Source of the DNA: Achromobacter sp. B7
GTDB lineage: Bacteria > Pseudomonadota > Gammaproteobacteria > Burkholderiales > Burkholderiaceae_B
Reading direction: 5' to 3'
DNA length: 64,000 bases
Assembly: GCF_003600685.1 (NCBI RefSeq)
Contig: NZ_CP032084.1
Location: forward strand, 744,001 to 808,000
Numbering within the stretch: the first letter of the stretch is position 1; each line of letters starts with the position of its first letter. The notes below the pieces were generated by a model. That model made no database searches and was not told the DNA's origin. It worked only from the letters and a program-made list of their open reading frames with translations. Positions 37,701 to 46,470 of this stretch are shown here, in pieces. A program made the translations under genes and the position numbers.

Positions 37701-37740
37701 CAAGACAGATCGCCCGTTTTTTCATTTCGTAGGAAGGCAT
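34711..37740 (-). CDS. autotransporter (type V secretion) with PATR-like passenger
   Basis: 1009 aa from ATG 37740. ATG 37725 (MKKRAICLAL) is an alternative; no strong ribosome site decides. Signal peptide ends LLAATPALAQ. The passenger has repeated beta-helix turns (GAGTLNITAGGKAV, GTLNISGVGSALQ, GTVTITGGASAT) like passenger-associated transport repeats. They are followed by TTIFTGDSSAFSGQTHVQGGAL. The C-terminal barrel runs from WAEVIGNWQTLKG to LHMTWRY and is clearly related to that of the next gene. Surface-exposed or secreted; adhesin-type function is inferred. Confidence 0.9.
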   Translation of the reverse strand: MPSYEMKKRAICLALQSLGLSGAWSLSLLAATPALAQNITWTGTQNSDWQDAQNWSTATLPGAAGYLFINSVAPNAPVINNSAGQAGILFLGAVGGPSLTLINGGTLNSDSAIVGNSNNGFTAGTSELESGTASISGTGSQWNATFLTLGLYGAGTLNITAGGKAVTANTVSLGAHATSHGTLNISGVGSALQAGQITVSDSGASVLRISDHGTAQGSSLLVANSAGSVGTVEILGAGASLQTSGSMTIGARGTGTVTITGGASATSATRTYLGSYAGGVGKLAVSGVGSRFSSVNDMVAIGMDAGSKGELTATDGALVDTFQIVAGYSAASEGTVVADGPQTKVRTNSAFLVGYQGKGTVSLSNGAMLETANRVRIGDATGSTGTLNIGAAAGDAATAPGVVQAALGVRFGNGTGKLVFNHTGTDYVFAPAINSLSPGMGTIDVLAGTTIFTGDSSAFSGQTHVQGGALTVNGILGGTLNVAGGASLRGVGQVGTTTLQSGAILSPGKLGGALTVAGDLTFSPGSVYQVMADSQSSASSRVVVSGTANLAGSAVHIGPDGGFQTQREYTILSAGTINGRFDSLSSNYAFLDPALHYDAQNVVMQLGRKQVPVDPGTPGTPETPTRPIAFADAAQSGNQRAVANALDSLPAGNPLHDYILTLPEGATSAAFNSLSGEAHASVTSSLTGFNNTVRTVPLAYLRANMGAGMRPGAPTAQAGGTPLASALPSSNAQPAWAEVIGNWQTLKGNSDAGQVRQKTGGVFAGVDHALGGGWRLGGALGFTDADIRVDDRSSKADVAGYSAAVFGGKVFEMGPGKLNLMLGTSYTWHDISTERHANVAGASQKLTADYGASTTQLFTELGYALPVSEHVSIEPFAGLAWSDTRTRGFSESGGSAALRGESDSTTQTSSTLGLRALTNFTVGQTEGRLQATLGWRHAFGDVQPQSVMSFDGGQAFTVAGAPIARNAALAELGVETAVTKNATIGLTYSGQFGGGNRENAGSLHMTWRY

Positions 37741-38035
37741 TTTTGCTTTTCGGTAATGAGATGGGCGACGGCAAAACGGTGCACGCTTAATACTGGGTAC
37801 TAAACGCGGGAGGGCCATTTCACAGACGAAGGGAAAGCGGACGGGCCGGCACGTTCGATAATGTCGACAAAAAACAAAAACGCGTCAGGCGTGCAGCTTT
37901 TAATAATCAGCCCAACAGTGTTTTGCAACGTGCGCAGGCGATCTTACGGATAGCTGACAGCTTCAAAGCCCTAAGGAAGGCCGATATAAGCGTCCATATA
38001 TCCCAATGCCATGCGTCCCTGGAATACGTGTTGCG

Positions 38036-38323
38036 TCAGGATGGCGTGCGCGCCGATGCGCCCGACAGCAAGTGCAGGCTCAGGCCGCAACTGCGTGCCC
38101 GTTCGGACAGCGCTTCGCTTTGCGTCAACGCCCGCCGGCTTTCTTCCAGCAGCACGTCCAGCTGTTCTTCCAGCGTGGCCGCCATGACCCAGGCGCGTTC
38201 CGAAAAGCGTTCCGAGAATTGGTCGACGCAGCGCTTGCAGATGGCTGCACCGTTTTTTTCCAGCAACGGCGCGCCCTGGGCCAGCGTTGAATGGCAAAAA
38301 ATACAGGCAAGGGCGCGATTCAT
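38036..38323 (-). CDS. small protein with ClpX-type C4 zinc finger
   Basis: 95 aa from ATG 38323 (MNRALACIFCH). CIFCHSTLAQG and AICKRCVDQF give a C-x2-C ... C-x2-C pattern spaced as in the zinc-binding domain of ClpX. The rest is a helical stretch (AATLEEQLDVLLEESRRALTQS) and there is no ATPase part. In ClpX this domain dimerises and binds substrates or SspB-like adaptors. A free-standing version could be a regulator or adaptor; the function is unknown. It lies between the chemoreceptor and the autotransporter, on the same strand as both. Confidence 0.7.
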   Translation of the reverse strand: MNRALACIFCHSTLAQGAPLLEKNGAAICKRCVDQFSERFSERAWVMAATLEEQLDVLLEESRRALTQSEALSERARSCGLSLHLLSGASARTPS

Positions 38324-38506
38324 TGGGCGGGCGGCTCGTTGTGGTGGGGGGCAAGGCGCCGCGTGGATAACGGCGCCTACACCTTTAACAACGGCCACAG
38401 GCCGGCAAGTCTTAAACCGGAAAACGGCTTAGGGAAAAAATACTCATACAAATGGATGGGGTGACGGGGCAATATCGGCCATTTGCATGAGGCGGCGGTC
38501 ATCGCC

Positions 38507-40117
38507 TCAGTGCGCGTGGGCGTGACGTAACGCAACCGCCTGCCGCGTGACGTCGATAATGGTTTCAGCTGGCACCTTGAAAAACGCGGCCGTAGCGGCC
38601 AGACGCTTGGCCTGGTCTTCCAGCGACGATGCGGCAGCGGCGGCTTGCTCGACCAAGGCGGCGTTTTGCTGCGTCACGTCGTCCATTTGCGTAACCGCGC
38701 GGTTGATCTGGTCGATACCTTGCGATTGCTCCGTCGACGCTTCGGTGATTTCCGCCATGATCTGCGTAACGCGCTGCACGGACGACACGATTTCCTGCAT
38801 GGTCTCGCCCGCCTGGCGCACCTGTTCGGCGCCGCTGTCCACGTTGGTGGTGGACTGTTCGATCAGGTCCTTGACCTCGCGCGCGGCTTGCGCGCTGCGT
38901 TGCGCCAGCGACCGCACTTCGCCCGCCACTACCGCAAAGCCCTTGCCTTGCTCGCCGGCCCGGGCCGCTTCCACGGCAGCGTTCAGCGCCAGGATATTGG
39001 TCTGGAACGCGATGCCGTCGATGACCGAAACGATCTCGGCGATGCGGCGCGAGCTATCCGAAATGCGCGACATGGTTTCCACCACCTGGTGCACCGCTTC
39101 GCCACCGCGCATTGCCACCCCGCGGCTTTCCGCCGCCAGCGCGTTGGCCTGGTGGGCGTGTTCGGTGTTCTGCTTGACCGCCGTGGCCAGCTCTTCCATG
39201 CTGGCGGCCGTTTCTTCCAGCGACGCAGCCTGCTCTTCCGTGCGGGAAGACAAATTGGTATTGCCCGACGCGATCTCGGCCGCGCCCGTGTTGATCTCGT
39301 TCACGCTGCGGCGCACTTCAGCCACGGTGCGCGTCAGGCTTTCCTGCATGCGCTTCAGGGCCGAGAACAACACGCCGATCTCGTTGTCGGCCCCGGTGTG
39401 GACGCGCTGCGTCAGGTCGCCCGAGGCGATGCGGTCAAAGTGCACCGCGGCCTCTTTCAACGGCGACAGCACCTGGCGGCTGATGAAGCGCCAGCAACCG
39501 ATGGCAAGAATCAACGCCAGGCTCAACATGACGATGGCGGCGGTTTCGGCTTGCAGATAGCGGCGGTCCGACGCGTCGTTGATCGCCACGGCGCGCCGCT
39601 CGGTGTGGGACAGGATGGCGCCAAGCCGTTCTTCGAATCGCGCGTCCGCAACGCGGGCCTCGGCCACCGCCGCGACGTAGCCTTCGGCGGATTGCTTTTG
39701 CAGCGCATCGCCCAGCGCGTCGATGCTGCGGACATAGGCGTCGAATACGCCGTCCATGTCCGCCGTCATTTTGCGGGCGGCATCCGTCAGCTTGGGCACC
39801 GTCTGGAATACGGCATAGCGTTTGCGCGCGCTGGCCAGGAACTTGCCCGCCTGCTCGACGCTGGCCTGCGCCTGGGCGGTGCGTCCGGCCTGCACGTCCA
39901 GATAGGCGGCCACCAGCGTGATGCGGGTACGCAATAGCAGGACTTGCGTCTCGTAAAGCGGGCGGGTCTGCTCGGTAGACACCAGATTGAGGTTGTCGAC
40001 CGCTTCATCGGCCACCTTGGCGAATGACCAGCCCATGCCGGTGGCGGCGGCCAGCGCCAGGACGAACAGCGTAAGGACGGACAACAGCCCGGTCCGAATT
40101 TTCAGGTTCTTAAACAT
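38507..40117 (-). CDS. methyl-accepting chemotaxis protein
   Basis: 536 aa, inner-membrane chemoreceptor. First transmembrane helix at about 10-32 ([21 protein letters not shown]), then a four-helix-bundle-like periplasmic domain to about 185. The second helix ([15 protein letters not shown]) precedes a HAMP domain ([21 protein letters not shown]). The signalling tip [20 protein letters not shown] is the conserved CheA/CheW-contact hairpin. There is no C-terminal CheR-binding pentapeptide (it ends RHAHAH). A short hairpin overlaps its stop. The ligand is unknown. Confidence 0.94.
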   Translation of the reverse strand: MFKNLKIRTGLLSVLTLFVLALAAATGMGWSFAKVADEAVDNLNLVSTEQTRPLYETQVLLLRTRITLVAAYLDVQAGRTAQAQASVEQAGKFLASARKRYAVFQTVPKLTDAARKMTADMDGVFDAYVRSIDALGDALQKQSAEGYVAAVAEARVADARFEERLGAILSHTERRAVAINDASDRRYLQAETAAIVMLSLALILAIGCWRFISRQVLSPLKEAAVHFDRIASGDLTQRVHTGADNEIGVLFSALKRMQESLTRTVAEVRRSVNEINTGAAEIASGNTNLSSRTEEQAASLEETAASMEELATAVKQNTEHAHQANALAAESRGVAMRGGEAVHQVVETMSRISDSSRRIAEIVSVIDGIAFQTNILALNAAVEAARAGEQGKGFAVVAGEVRSLAQRSAQAAREVKDLIEQSTTNVDSGAEQVRQAGETMQEIVSSVQRVTQIMAEITEASTEQSQGIDQINRAVTQMDDVTQQNAALVEQAAAAASSLEDQAKRLAATAAFFKVPAETIIDVTRQAVALRHAHAH

Positions 40118-40276
40118 GCGCGAGACTCCAGCAAGGGCGGTCGGCGCAAAGCCGCCGCCAAGATCAAGTGATAAACCCGCGTCGACTGTAAATTTAGATT
40201 ACAACTTTAACAATTGATCATTTCTCAGCGCCCCGTTGTCGTTTCGGCAACGCAGCTGGCGGCGGCGCGCCCGTGC

Positions 40277-41188
40277 CTAGAACAATCCTTCGGTGTCGCT
40301 GCGCAGATACCGCAAAAACCGCTGGGCCGCGTCGGGCAGCGGGCGCGATACGTGGGTCTGGATCTGGATCTGGCCGCCGTTCAGCAGCGCGTCTTGAACG
40401 GGCCGGCAAACCAATGTGCCGGCCGTCAGCTGGGCGGCGGCGGTCAAGCGGGCGCACAAGGTCACCGCGTTGCCCGTCAGCACATAGTGGTAGACCGCAT
40501 CGGGGTGATTGGAGGTGAAGGCGGGCGACAGGGTGGTGTTGTACAGGCTTGAGGCCATGTCCAGCAGCCGGCGCAACGCGCTGCCGCCTTCGGGCAACGC
40601 CAGCGGATAGGCCGACAGCTGCGTCAAATGCAACGAGCCATGGGCGGCCAGCGGATGGCCGGGGCGCATCACGGCCACGATCTCGGCCGGCCGTGCACAG
40701 ATGACGGCAATGTCCTTTTCGGCTGCGTGGCTGTACGTGACGCCGATGTCGGCCTGCGCCGAGCGCACTCTTTCAGTGACCAGCCCGGCGTCCAGCACGG
40801 TCAGGTTAAAGCGCACCGACGGATGCTCTGTCTGGAACGCCGCGAATTTAGGCGGCAGCGCGCGCGCCGCAATGCCATGGGCGCCGGCGATCTTCACGGT
40901 TTGCGTGTATCGCCCGTTCTGGCCGCCGATTTCGGCATACGTGCGTGCGGCATCGGCTTCCACGCGCCGTGCATGGTCCGCCAGGATGCGGCCCACCTCG
41001 GTCACGCGCATGCCTTTGGGATGGCGTTCAAACAGCTGGTTTTGCAGGCGCTGTTCCAGCCCCGCGATCTGCCGGCTGACCGCCGAGCTGACCACGTTCA
41101 GCCGCGCGGCGGCGCCATTGACGGACCCGGTGTCGACGACGGTAAGAAAATAACGAAGCGCGGTGCTATCGAAGTGGAATCGCTTCAT
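40277..41188 (-). CDS. LysR family transcriptional regulator
   Basis: 303 aa from ATG 41188 (MKRFHFDSTALRYFL); the longer open frame to 41284 is not supported by family length. Helix-turn-helix NGAAARLNVVSSAVSRQIAGLEQ; the effector domain begins near TQTVKIAGAHGIAARALPP. It stands alone; no divergent target is visible, because the 283 bp upstream hold no gene on either strand. Confidence 0.88.
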   Translation of the reverse strand: MKRFHFDSTALRYFLTVVDTGSVNGAAARLNVVSSAVSRQIAGLEQRLQNQLFERHPKGMRVTEVGRILADHARRVEADAARTYAEIGGQNGRYTQTVKIAGAHGIAARALPPKFAAFQTEHPSVRFNLTVLDAGLVTERVRSAQADIGVTYSHAAEKDIAVICARPAEIVAVMRPGHPLAAHGSLHLTQLSAYPLALPEGGSALRRLLDMASSLYNTTLSPAFTSNHPDAVYHYVLTGNAVTLCARLTAAAQLTAGTLVCRPVQDALLNGGQIQIQTHVSRPLPDAAQRFLRYLRSDTEGLF

Positions 41189-41424
41189 TGACGTGGATGC
41201 CGTAAATCTCAATGTCGAGTCCAAGCGGTTGGCAGCCGCAAAAATGGCGCGCGGGGCGGATGGCATCGGAAACGGCCGTCGCACGCAAGTCCCGGCGGGC
41301 AGGGACCAGCGGAAGTGCCAAAGACGGAATTTATGCCAGCAACGCCTTTTGCCACAATCGCAAAATAATCAATATTGCATTCGAATTTCGGCAACCTCGG
41401 CGTTTTTGCGCAGCGCCGGAAATG

Positions 41425-41447
41425 CAAAACGCGCCCGAAGGCGCGCA
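41425..41447 (-). terminator. intrinsic terminator of the Fur-like operon
   Basis: On the minus strand: GCGCGCC, TTCG loop, GGCGCGT, then TTT. It lies 25 bp past the stop of the gene after the Fur-like gene. Confidence 0.85.
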
Positions 41448-41471
41448 GGTACTGCCGCGATCTACGCAAAT

Positions 41472-41891
41472 TCAATCCACGACGAATCCACTGGGGCCGC
41501 TGTGGCCGAGCAGTTCTCGCGCGCATTGCAGGGCTTCGGCGCTGGTGGCCACCGCCAGGAACGGCATGCCGAACGCGCGCGCCATTTTCTCGCCGCGTTG
41601 GCGGATGCGGTTCAGCGCATCAGGTTCCCGTTCAACCGCAATAAAGGCGCGGCAACGTGCTTTCAAGCGCTGCATATTGCGCGTCTGCCAATCGATCATC
41701 GCCTTGCGGTCGTCGTGGCCGGCTTCCATACGCATGTCTGGCATGACCATGACGAAGCTTTGCGGGTTGTCCACCAGCATTTCCATCTCGCGTATCCAGC
41801 TGGCCGAATAACCGTCGGGGGCGCCGCCGTGTTTGGCGGTCACGATGGGAAAGCGCGATAGATCATGAAAGAAAAAATGATCGCGGTTCAT
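41472..41891 (-). CDS. conserved protein of unknown function, coupled to the Fur-like gene
   Basis: 139 aa. ATG 41891 has GGAG in front and overlaps the Fur-like gene's TGA (ATGA), so the two are translationally coupled. The sequence (FPIVTAKHGGAPDGYSASWIREMEMLVD, then FVMVMPDMRMEAGHDDRKAM) suggests an alpha/beta fold with no obvious catalytic motif or membrane segment. Position implies a role tied to the Fur-like regulator, but I do not recognise a characterised family. Confidence 0.75.
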   Translation of the reverse strand: MNRDHFFFHDLSRFPIVTAKHGGAPDGYSASWIREMEMLVDNPQSFVMVMPDMRMEAGHDDRKAMIDWQTRNMQRLKARCRAFIAVEREPDALNRIRQRGEKMARAFGMPFLAVATSAEALQCARELLGHSGPSGFVVD

Positions 41892-42325
41892 TCGAATTCT
41901 CCTTGGGCGAGCGGCGCGGCGGCTTTGCAGCCGCAACTGCCGTAGAGCACCAGGCTGTAGGAGTCCAGCAGGAAACCGCTGCGCTTGGCAATCTTGCGCA
42001 CCAGTTGCGCCATGGCGGGATCGCTGGATTCCAGGATCTGTCCGCAGTGCTTGCAGACCAGATGGTCGTGGTGCCCTTTGTCGTTAAGCTCGAACACGGT
42101 GTTGTGCGCGTCGAGCTGAGTGCGTTTGAGCAGGCCGGCGTCTTCAAGTTGCGTGATCACGCGATACACCGTGGCCAGGCCGATGCTGCTGCGGTCCGAG
42201 ATCAGATTGCGGTAAATGTCGGCCGCGCTCATGTGTTGATCGGCGTGCTGATAAAACAGATCAAGAATCTTCAGACGCGGGAAGGTGGCTTTAATGCCGG
42301 CGTCGCGCAGCCGCGTAGTGTCCAT
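41888..42325 (-). CDS. Fur family metal-responsive regulator
   Basis: 145 aa from ATG 42325, with AAGGAG at ideal spacing. The winged-helix region is IKATFPRLKILDLFY ... GLATVYRVITQLEDAGLL. The metal-site region HHDHLVCKHCGQILE is intact. The C-terminus has SCGCKAAA (CxC) rather than the CxxC often seen in iron-Fur. N-terminus and length fit Fur itself or a paralogue; the metal is uncertain. A Fur-box-like site lies in the divergent region shared with the AraC gene. Confidence 0.88.
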   Translation of the reverse strand: MDTTRLRDAGIKATFPRLKILDLFYQHADQHMSAADIYRNLISDRSSIGLATVYRVITQLEDAGLLKRTQLDAHNTVFELNDKGHHDHLVCKHCGQILESSDPAMAQLVRKIAKRSGFLLDSYSLVLYGSCGCKAAAPLAQGEFE

Positions 42326-42360
42326 CGTTTTCTCCTTCGGGGGGCTGATGCCCGACTGAT

Positions 42361-42379
42361 GAGAATGATGTACATTTTC
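42361..42379. promoter_or_regulatory. Fur-box-like operator between the Fur-like and AraC genes
   Basis: GAGAATGATGTACATTTTC matches the classical 19-bp Fur consensus (GATAATGATAATCATTATC) at 14 of 19 positions and keeps its dyad. It is 36 bp from the Fur-like start and 53 bp from the AraC start, so it could control both. Confidence 0.65.
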
Positions 42380-42431
42380 AACTTCGCCCGCTAACGGGAA
42401 CCCGTCAACCTGTAGCTCAAAGTTGCCAACC

Positions 42432-43217
42432 ATGCTTCACATGGCCATCGCCAACGCGCGCCCCGATACGCTGCTGACATCGTTCAGCGTGCAAGGGCGG
42501 CGCGAGTCCAAGGGCATCGCCGTGCCCTTGCACGTGCATGACGAAGGCATGCTGACGCTGGTGCATGAAGGCCTGGTGGTGGTTCAGGCCGGCTCGCAGG
42601 TCTGGACGGTGATGCCGGGCAGCCTGGGCTGGATTCCGCCGGGCACGCCGCATGGCGCCCGCTGGTTCGGCGATGCCCGCGGCACGTTCCTCTACGTGCG
42701 GCCCGACGTCTGCCACCGGTTGCCGGCGCACTGCCGGTCATGGCCGTCATCCAAACTTATCGAAGCCCTGGTTGACCGGTTCAGCGGCAGCCAGCCGGGC
42801 GAAATTTCCGGCGCCTACCAGGCTCAGTTGTTTGACGTGCTGTTGCACGAACTGGACTCTCGCGCGCATACGCCGCAACTGCTGCCGATGCCCGTTGACC
42901 CACGTCTGCAGGACCTGGCCAACACGCTGCTGGATACGCCTGACGACATGGCGGGCATCGATGAATGGGCGCAGCGGCTGAACATGTCGTCACGCACCTT
43001 GATGCGCAGGTTCCGGCAAGAAACCGGCGTCACGCTGGGGCAGTGGCGGCAGCAGGCGCGCTTGCTGCGCGCACTTGAAATGCTGTGCCGGGGCGGCTCG
43101 GTAACGCAGGCGGCCTTGTCGGTGGGCTACGAAAGCACCAGCGCCTTCATCGGCAGTTTCCGGGCGGCTTTCGGCATGACGCCCACGCGTTATCTGGCGG
43201 GGCTGCAACCGCATTGA
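42432..43217 (+). CDS. AraC family transcriptional regulator with cupin sensor
   Basis: 261 aa from ATG 42432 (or 42441). The N-terminal cupin-like sensor reads PLHVHDEGMLTLVHEGLVVVQAG and IPPGTPHGARWFG. The C-terminal pair of helix-turn-helices reads WAQRLNMSSRTLMRRFRQETG and AALSVGYESTSAFIGSFRAAFG. It is divergent from the Fur-like gene across the candidate Fur box, which would link it to metal status. Confidence 0.92.
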   Translation: MLHMAIANARPDTLLTSFSVQGRRESKGIAVPLHVHDEGMLTLVHEGLVVVQAGSQVWTVMPGSLGWIPPGTPHGARWFGDARGTFLYVRPDVCHRLPAHCRSWPSSKLIEALVDRFSGSQPGEISGAYQAQLFDVLLHELDSRAHTPQLLPMPVDPRLQDLANTLLDTPDDMAGIDEWAQRLNMSSRTLMRRFRQETGVTLGQWRQQARLLRALEMLCRGGSVTQAALSVGYESTSAFIGSFRAAFGMTPTRYLAGLQPH

Positions 43218-43236
43218 CGGTGCGGCGGGCGCGTTG

Positions 43237-43698
43237 CTACGCCGCGGCGGGTTGATCCGGGTGCATCGGGCCTTGCGGGTCGTTTTCCGCATCGGGGCGG
43301 GGCGCAACGGGCGCCAGCCCCAGGCCTGCGCGCAGGCGCTGGCAGTCCGGGTTCGGCGACCCATCGGGCATCCAGATATCGAATTCCCGGCAGGGCGTGG
43401 GGCGGTCTTCGTAGATGGCGCAGTGGATGCCGGGCTTGCCCAGTTCGCCACGCAGTGAAATGCAGCGGCCGCCTCCCATTTCGGTGCCCTTCATGCAGGC
43501 GCGCAGCGGGCTCATCTGCGTGACCAATTCCACCGGCACGTGGCCACCGTTTTCGCCCGCCAGCTCGCCGCAATAGAACGACACCCGAAAGTGCGAGCAA
43601 CAGGCGCCGCAGTCCAGGCAAGGGTTGGCATCGGCCTTGTCACCGGCCAGGATGGCGGGCGACACGAACGTCAGAACAGCGGTCTCTAGCAGCGACAT
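43237..43698 (-). CDS. YkgJ-family cysteine cluster protein
   Basis: 153 aa from ATG 43698; no Shine-Dalgarno is obvious and the frame is open to 43770. The motif CLDCGACCSHFRVSFY is the start of the YkgJ cysteine cluster (CxxCGxCC), with later cysteines in RACMKG, HCAIYEDRPTPC and DCQRLR. These proteins likely bind zinc or an Fe-S centre; their function is not settled. A hairpin lies just upstream. Confidence 0.88.
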   Translation of the reverse strand: MSLLETAVLTFVSPAILAGDKADANPCLDCGACCSHFRVSFYCGELAGENGGHVPVELVTQMSPLRACMKGTEMGGGRCISLRGELGKPGIHCAIYEDRPTPCREFDIWMPDGSPNPDCQRLRAGLGLAPVAPRPDAENDPQGPMHPDQPAAA

Positions 43699-43747
43699 GA
43701 GAGAGGGGAGAAGTTTGGCAAGCCTGCCCAACCCCGGGATGGACGCG

Positions 43748-43778
43748 AAACGGGCTTGCTGTTGGTGCAAGCCCGTTT
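43748..43778 (-). other. hairpin upstream of the YkgJ gene
   Basis: Perfect 11-bp stem AAACGGGCTTG/CAAGCCCGTTT with a 9-nt loop, 50 bp upstream of the chosen YkgJ start. A longer reading of YkgJ would have to translate through it, which favours the later start. It could be a terminator or mRNA leader element. Confidence 0.55.
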
Positions 43779-43919
43779 GGGATCCGGGGCGCGCGCGGAC
43801 AGGGCCGGCACGGGATCAGCGCGCAAATAGTAGCTGGATTCAGACTGCGGCTGCTACGACTTTTTTCGGGGACGTTGCTGCGTTAGCATCGATACCTGAC
43901 CGCAGCCTGGAGCTTTGCC

Positions 43920-44525
43920 TTGAACGCCAAAAACGAATTCCCCGACGGCCTTGCCCGTTGCGGCTGGGTGGATACATCCGCCGAATACATGGCCTATCAC
44001 GACACCGAGTGGGGGCGCCCGCAAGGGGATGATCGCGCGCTGTTCGAACAGCTTTGCCTTGAAGGTTTTCAGTCCGGCCTCAGCTGGCGCACCATCCTGA
44101 ACAAGCGCGCGGCGTTTCGTCGTGCCTTTGCCGAGTTCGACCCCGCCCGCGTCGCGAAGTTTGGCGAGAAAGACATCCAGGCGCTGTTGGCCGATGCCGG
44201 CATCGTGCGCCATCGGGGCAAGATTGAAGCCGTGATCAACAACGCGGCGCGCGCGTTGGAAATGATCGATCGGGAAGGGTCCCTGGCCGCGTTCTTCTGG
44301 CGCTTTGAAGCGCCCGACGGGTCGCCATCGACGCTGGGCGCGTCAACGTCAGAGCAATCCATCGCGCTGTCCAAGGCATTGAAAAAGCTGGGCTGGAAGT
44401 TCGTCGGGCCCACCACCGTCTACGCCTTCATGCAATCGGTGGGCATGGTCAACGACCACACCCCCGACTGCCATTGCCATGCGCCCAGCGACAAGGCGCG
44501 CAAGGGGTTCCTGCGCCCGCGCTGA
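43920..44525 (+). CDS. tag: DNA-3-methyladenine glycosylase I (Tag)
   Basis: 201 aa; TTG start with GGAG upstream. It excises 3-methyladenine from alkylated DNA (base-excision repair). The zinc site is complete: Cys in RCGWV, His in YHDTEWG, and His and Cys in DHTPDCHCH. The helix-hairpin-helix-like core has LFEQLCLEGFQSGLSWRTIL. No adaptive-response regulator is adjacent. Confidence 0.94.
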   Translation: MNAKNEFPDGLARCGWVDTSAEYMAYHDTEWGRPQGDDRALFEQLCLEGFQSGLSWRTILNKRAAFRRAFAEFDPARVAKFGEKDIQALLADAGIVRHRGKIEAVINNAARALEMIDREGSLAAFFWRFEAPDGSPSTLGASTSEQSIALSKALKKLGWKFVGPTTVYAFMQSVGMVNDHTPDCHCHAPSDKARKGFLRPR

Positions 44526-44544
44526 TCAGCGCGTGGCGCGTAGA

Positions 44545-46470
44545 TCAGCGCTTGGCGGCGTCCACCGGCGTGGCCGCCGTTTCGGGCGTCAGCCCGGGCA
44601 GGCTGTAACGGCCTTCGCGATACGCCCAGCTGGGCCATAGCGCGTGGGCCAGCGCTTCGGTGGCCAGCTCGGGGTTCAGGGCAACGGGCGCGTAGTCTTC
44701 GGGCGCGGTGTAGCGGTACTGCACCGGCGTTTTGTTGGGCGCCAGCACCAGCAAGTCGTTTTCCTTCAGATACCCGTACGTGTTGTCGTACTGCATGATG
44801 GCGCGGCCCGGTGTGCTGCGCGTCAGGTCGTGGCCGATCATCGGGTGTTCGGTGTCCACGCCGATCAGCGACAGCAAGGTGGGCGGCAGGTCGATCTGGC
44901 TGATCAGGCGGTCGTCGCGGCGTGCCTCGACGCCGGCGCCCAGGATCACGGCGGGAATATGGAAGTGGCGCACCGGCACCAGGCTGGCGCCGAACACGCG
45001 CGAATCGTGGTCGGCCGCCACCAGGAACACGGTGTTCTCCCAGTACGGCGATGCCTTGGCGCGTTCAAAGAAGCGGCCCAGCGCCCAGTCCGCATAGCGC
45101 ACCGTGTTCTCCACGGTGGCGGGGTTGCCTTCCGTCTGGATGCGGCCGGCGGGGTATTCCCAAGGGGTGTGGTTCGATACGCTGAACGCCAGCGTGAAGG
45201 TGGGCTTGTCGCCGTCCTCGCGCAGCAGGCGGTCAAGCTGATTGAACATGTCTTCGTCCGACGCACCCCAGGTGCCCACGAACGCGGGGTCGACGAAGTC
45301 GGCGCGGTCAACGATCTGCTTGAAGCCGTTGCCCAGGAAGAAGCCCTTCATATTGTCAAAGTGCGATTCGCCGCCGTAGATGAAGCGCGAATGGTAGCCA
45401 TGACGGCCCAGCAGGTCAGCCAGCGAGAAAAAGCCGCGCTGCGAACGGGGCAGCTTCAAGACGGCCTGGGCAGGCGTGGGCAAAAAGCCCGTCACCACGG
45501 CTTCCAGCCCGCGCACCGAGCGCGTGCCGGTGGCATAGGCGCGCGTAAACGCCCAGGCTTCGCGCGCCAGCGCATCCAGTTCCGGCGTCAGGTTGGCGCC
45601 GCCCAAGCCCGCGCTGTACTGCGCGCCCAGGCTCTCTTCAAGAATGATCACCAGGTTCAGCGGCCGCGCCGTCTTGCGCGTGGCGGGTTGGCGATGCAGG
45701 CTGGGGTAGTCGGGGTTGGCGGGCGGATTGGGCAGGCCGGCTTGCGCCAGCACCAGATCGTGCATCTGGTCATCGTCCATGCCGCCGTACACCGCCGAGG
45801 CCGACTTTTCGTTCTTCATGCTGTAGACGGCGTAGAACACGTTGTAGAGCGAATTGAGCGCGAGCGTGTTCAGCATGCCGTCCGAGCAATAGGCCACCGA
45901 AGACGGGTTGATCGGGCGATGGCCCAGCGTGCCGCGTATGGCCAGGATGACTACCGCCAGGATCACCACGCTGGCAATCGGCATCTGCCACCAGGTCAGC
46001 GCCGCGTCGGCCTGGGCGTGTCCGAACAGGGCGTACGCGCCCCAGCCGATCAGCGCCAGGGCGGCAAAGGCGCCCACCAGCACCAGCTTGTAGCCGCGCC
46101 ACAGCATGCCCGAAACCTCGCGCGGGTGCTTCAGGTATTCAACGAACAGGCGGTTGGGCCGGGAGTCGTATTCCAGGATGAAGGGCGGCGAGGCCACTTC
46201 CAGAAAGGCCAGCAGCATGAAGGCCACCAGGTACCAATATCCGGCAAGCGAGGCGGCAATCGGAAAGTGGCCAAAGAAAGGCGACAGCACCGCCGGCAGC
46301 GCGGCCAGCACGGCGATCTGATGCGCGTCGATGCGCAAACCGCCCAGCAACAAGGGGACCAGGCCACCGGCATTGCGCACGCGCTGCCACTGCCAGGCGG
46401 CCAGCGCCAAGCGGCTCAACGTCAGCAGCGCAAATGCCGCCACTACGAAAATCAGGGTTGAATGCCGCAT
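44545..46470 (-). CDS. LTA-synthase family membrane phosphotransferase/sulfatase
   Basis: 641 aa. Five or so N-terminal transmembrane helices (to about 200) are followed by a periplasmic alkaline-phosphatase-fold domain. LVIILEESLG supplies a metal-ligand Glu, YATGTRSVRG the catalytic Thr, and ADHDSRVFG the metal-ligand His/Asp. In Gram-negatives this family includes OpgB/MdoB and other phosphoglycerol or phosphoethanolamine transferases. Which polymer it modifies is unknown. It is divergent from the AsmA gene. Confidence 0.9.
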   Translation of the reverse strand: MRHSTLIFVVAAFALLTLSRLALAAWQWQRVRNAGGLVPLLLGGLRIDAHQIAVLAALPAVLSPFFGHFPIAASLAGYWYLVAFMLLAFLEVASPPFILEYDSRPNRLFVEYLKHPREVSGMLWRGYKLVLVGAFAALALIGWGAYALFGHAQADAALTWWQMPIASVVILAVVILAIRGTLGHRPINPSSVAYCSDGMLNTLALNSLYNVFYAVYSMKNEKSASAVYGGMDDDQMHDLVLAQAGLPNPPANPDYPSLHRQPATRKTARPLNLVIILEESLGAQYSAGLGGANLTPELDALAREAWAFTRAYATGTRSVRGLEAVVTGFLPTPAQAVLKLPRSQRGFFSLADLLGRHGYHSRFIYGGESHFDNMKGFFLGNGFKQIVDRADFVDPAFVGTWGASDEDMFNQLDRLLREDGDKPTFTLAFSVSNHTPWEYPAGRIQTEGNPATVENTVRYADWALGRFFERAKASPYWENTVFLVAADHDSRVFGASLVPVRHFHIPAVILGAGVEARRDDRLISQIDLPPTLLSLIGVDTEHPMIGHDLTRSTPGRAIMQYDNTYGYLKENDLLVLAPNKTPVQYRYTAPEDYAPVALNPELATEALAHALWPSWAYREGRYSLPGLTPETAATPVDAAKR

